Below are positions 4,733 to 5,654 of a stretch of 5,654 nt of DNA, one piece after another. Each line of letters opens with the position of its first letter. The stretch's first letter is position 1. The notes under the pieces are model-generated. The model saw only the letters and a list, made by a program, of their open reading frames with translations. It was not told the origin of the DNA and made no database searches. The position numbers and the translations under genes were made by a program. Source of the DNA: JACRDV01 sp024860865 [NCBI: Methanobacteriota archaeon] (GTDB lineage Archaea; JACRDV01). The stretch spans positions 1-5,654 of the forward strand of contig JACRDV010000020.1 of the NCBI GenBank assembly GCA_024860865.1. The letters run 5' to 3'.

Positions 4733-5650
4733 ATGGTTCTTGCTGAGATTAAAATTAAGCCATTAGCTTTCGAAAGCTTTGGCGTCCGGTCAATGGCAAC
4801 TTTCGTGGAAACACCAGATCTAAAAGCACTAATAGACCCTGGGACTTCACTCGGCCCAAGGTTCAGACTTCCACCCCATGAGCTCGAGTACAAGGCTTTA
4901 GATCAAACAAGGAAAGCAATCCAAAAGACGGCAAAAAAAGCTGACGTTTTAGTAGTATCTCATTATCATTTTGATCATTATACTCCAAATTTTGAGGAAA
5001 ATATCTGGCTAAAAACTAAGCCGGAGTTTGCGGAAGAACTTTACTCAAATAAAGTAATTTTTGCAAAAGATGCTAAGAAAAACATAAACTTTTCACAGCG
5101 CAGACGAGGGTATATGTTTTATAAATTAAATGAAAAAATTGATAAGAAAATTGAAGTAGCCGATGGCGGGTTATTCCAGTTTGATAATACTTTGCTCAAA
5201 TTTTCAACTCCAGTTTTTCATGGACCGGCTGATTCAAAGCTCGGGTGGATTTTAGTTACAACTATTAGAACTAAAAAAGAGACTTTCATTCATGCTCCCG
5301 ATGTTCAAGGTCCAGTAATAGAAGAAACACTTTCTATTATACTAAAAGAGAAGCCAGATGTTTTGTTTATTGGAGGACCGCCAACTTATTTAGCTGGATT
5401 TAAGTACGAATATACAGATTTAGTTGTTGCTCAAAAAAACTTGATTGAACTAGCTAAAAAATTACCAGTGATGGTAGTTGATCATCATCTATTGCGCGAC
5501 TTAAATTACAAAAGCTACCTTCAGCCAATTATAGATGTCGCTAATATATATAATCATAAGCTGCTTTCTGCAGCAGAATTTATTGGAAAGGAGCCAAAGT
5601 TACTAGAAGCTCATCGAAAAGAACTGCATTCAATAGGAAACCTGACGTAA
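4733..5650 (+). CDS. UPF0282 family metallo-beta-lactamase-fold hydrolase
   Basis: The 305-residue protein is a metallo-beta-lactamase-fold enzyme of the archaeal UPF0282 family; the natural substrate is not known to me. The opening FESFGVRSMATFVETPD (13-29) and LIDPGTSLGPRF (33-44) are family-typical. The metal site motif SHYHFDHYTP (76-85) gives His77, His79, Asp81 and His82. Further likely ligands are His163 (VFHGPADSKLGW), Asp190 (HAPDVQGP) and His251 or His252 (VDHHLLRD). The set is complete, so the enzyme should be active and bind two zinc or similar ions. There is no signal peptide or membrane helix, so it is cytoplasmic. Length fits the family (about 300-320). The ATG is preceded by AGGTGT six bases upstream. 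It is transcribed away from the tmk-side genes across a 125-bp divergent region. The stop falls four bases before the window ends, so its downstream partner is not visible. Confidence 0.93.
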   Translation: MVLAEIKIKPLAFESFGVRSMATFVETPDLKALIDPGTSLGPRFRLPPHELEYKALDQTRKAIQKTAKKADVLVVSHYHFDHYTPNFEENIWLKTKPEFAEELYSNKVIFAKDAKKNINFSQRRRGYMFYKLNEKIDKKIEVADGGLFQFDNTLLKFSTPVFHGPADSKLGWILVTTIRTKKETFIHAPDVQGPVIEETLSIILKEKPDVLFIGGPPTYLAGFKYEYTDLVVAQKNLIELAKKLPVMVVDHHLLRDLNYKSYLQPIIDVANIYNHKLLSAAEFIGKEPKLLEAHRKELHSIGNLT

Positions 5651-5654
5651 TAAT

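Noticed and set aside
1-5654. CRISPR array, insertion sequence or integration site
   Set aside because: No spaced direct repeats, transposase or integrase coding, or terminal inverted repeats with target duplications were seen on either strand.

Overview
This window reads as a short stretch of an archaeal chromosome, AT-rich and densely coded. It carries a eukaryote-type ATP-dependent DNA ligase, the archaeal/eukaryal RNA polymerase subunit Rpo6 (RpoK), the archaeal/eukaryal ribosomal protein S17e and an archaeal UPF0282 metallohydrolase. It also has GGTG-type Shine-Dalgarno sites and BRE/TATA-type promoters. Four of the six main genes start with TTG or GTG. From memory, the thymidylate kinase looks most like those of Nitrososphaeria (Thaumarchaeota) and their relatives, so a TACK archaeon is my best guess. 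That placement is inference and was not searched.

Layout. Positions 1-228 hold the 3' end of an unrecognised gene, followed by a T-rich stretch and the DNA ligase (267-1967). A 283-bp intergenic region follows, with two good archaeal promoter matches, a long imperfect hairpin and a 22-codon ORF with its own Shine-Dalgarno site. It leads into rpoK (2251-2478). After a 100-bp gap with a T-tract and a TATA box come rps17e (2579-2797) and, 15 bp later, a four-CBS-domain protein (2813-3598), probably in one transcript. Thymidylate kinase (3641-4258) lies on the minus strand and converges on the CBS gene. Upstream of it, also on the minus strand, is a 100-codon orphan ORF (4305-4607) with a TATA box at leaderless distance. 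A 125-bp divergent region with a perfect 12-bp palindrome separates it from the UPF0282 gene (4733-5650).

Function. The genes are mostly core information processing and nucleotide supply: DNA joining, RNA polymerase assembly, small-subunit ribosome, dTTP synthesis. With them are a probable adenine-nucleotide sensor (CBS protein) and an uncharacterised metallohydrolase. I see no CRISPR array, mobile element, toxin-antitoxin pair, tRNA or rRNA, and no convincing new multi-gene system. The points most worth a second look are the rpoK leader, the orphan ORF upstream of tmk, and the pairing of a ribosomal protein gene with a four-CBS sensor.
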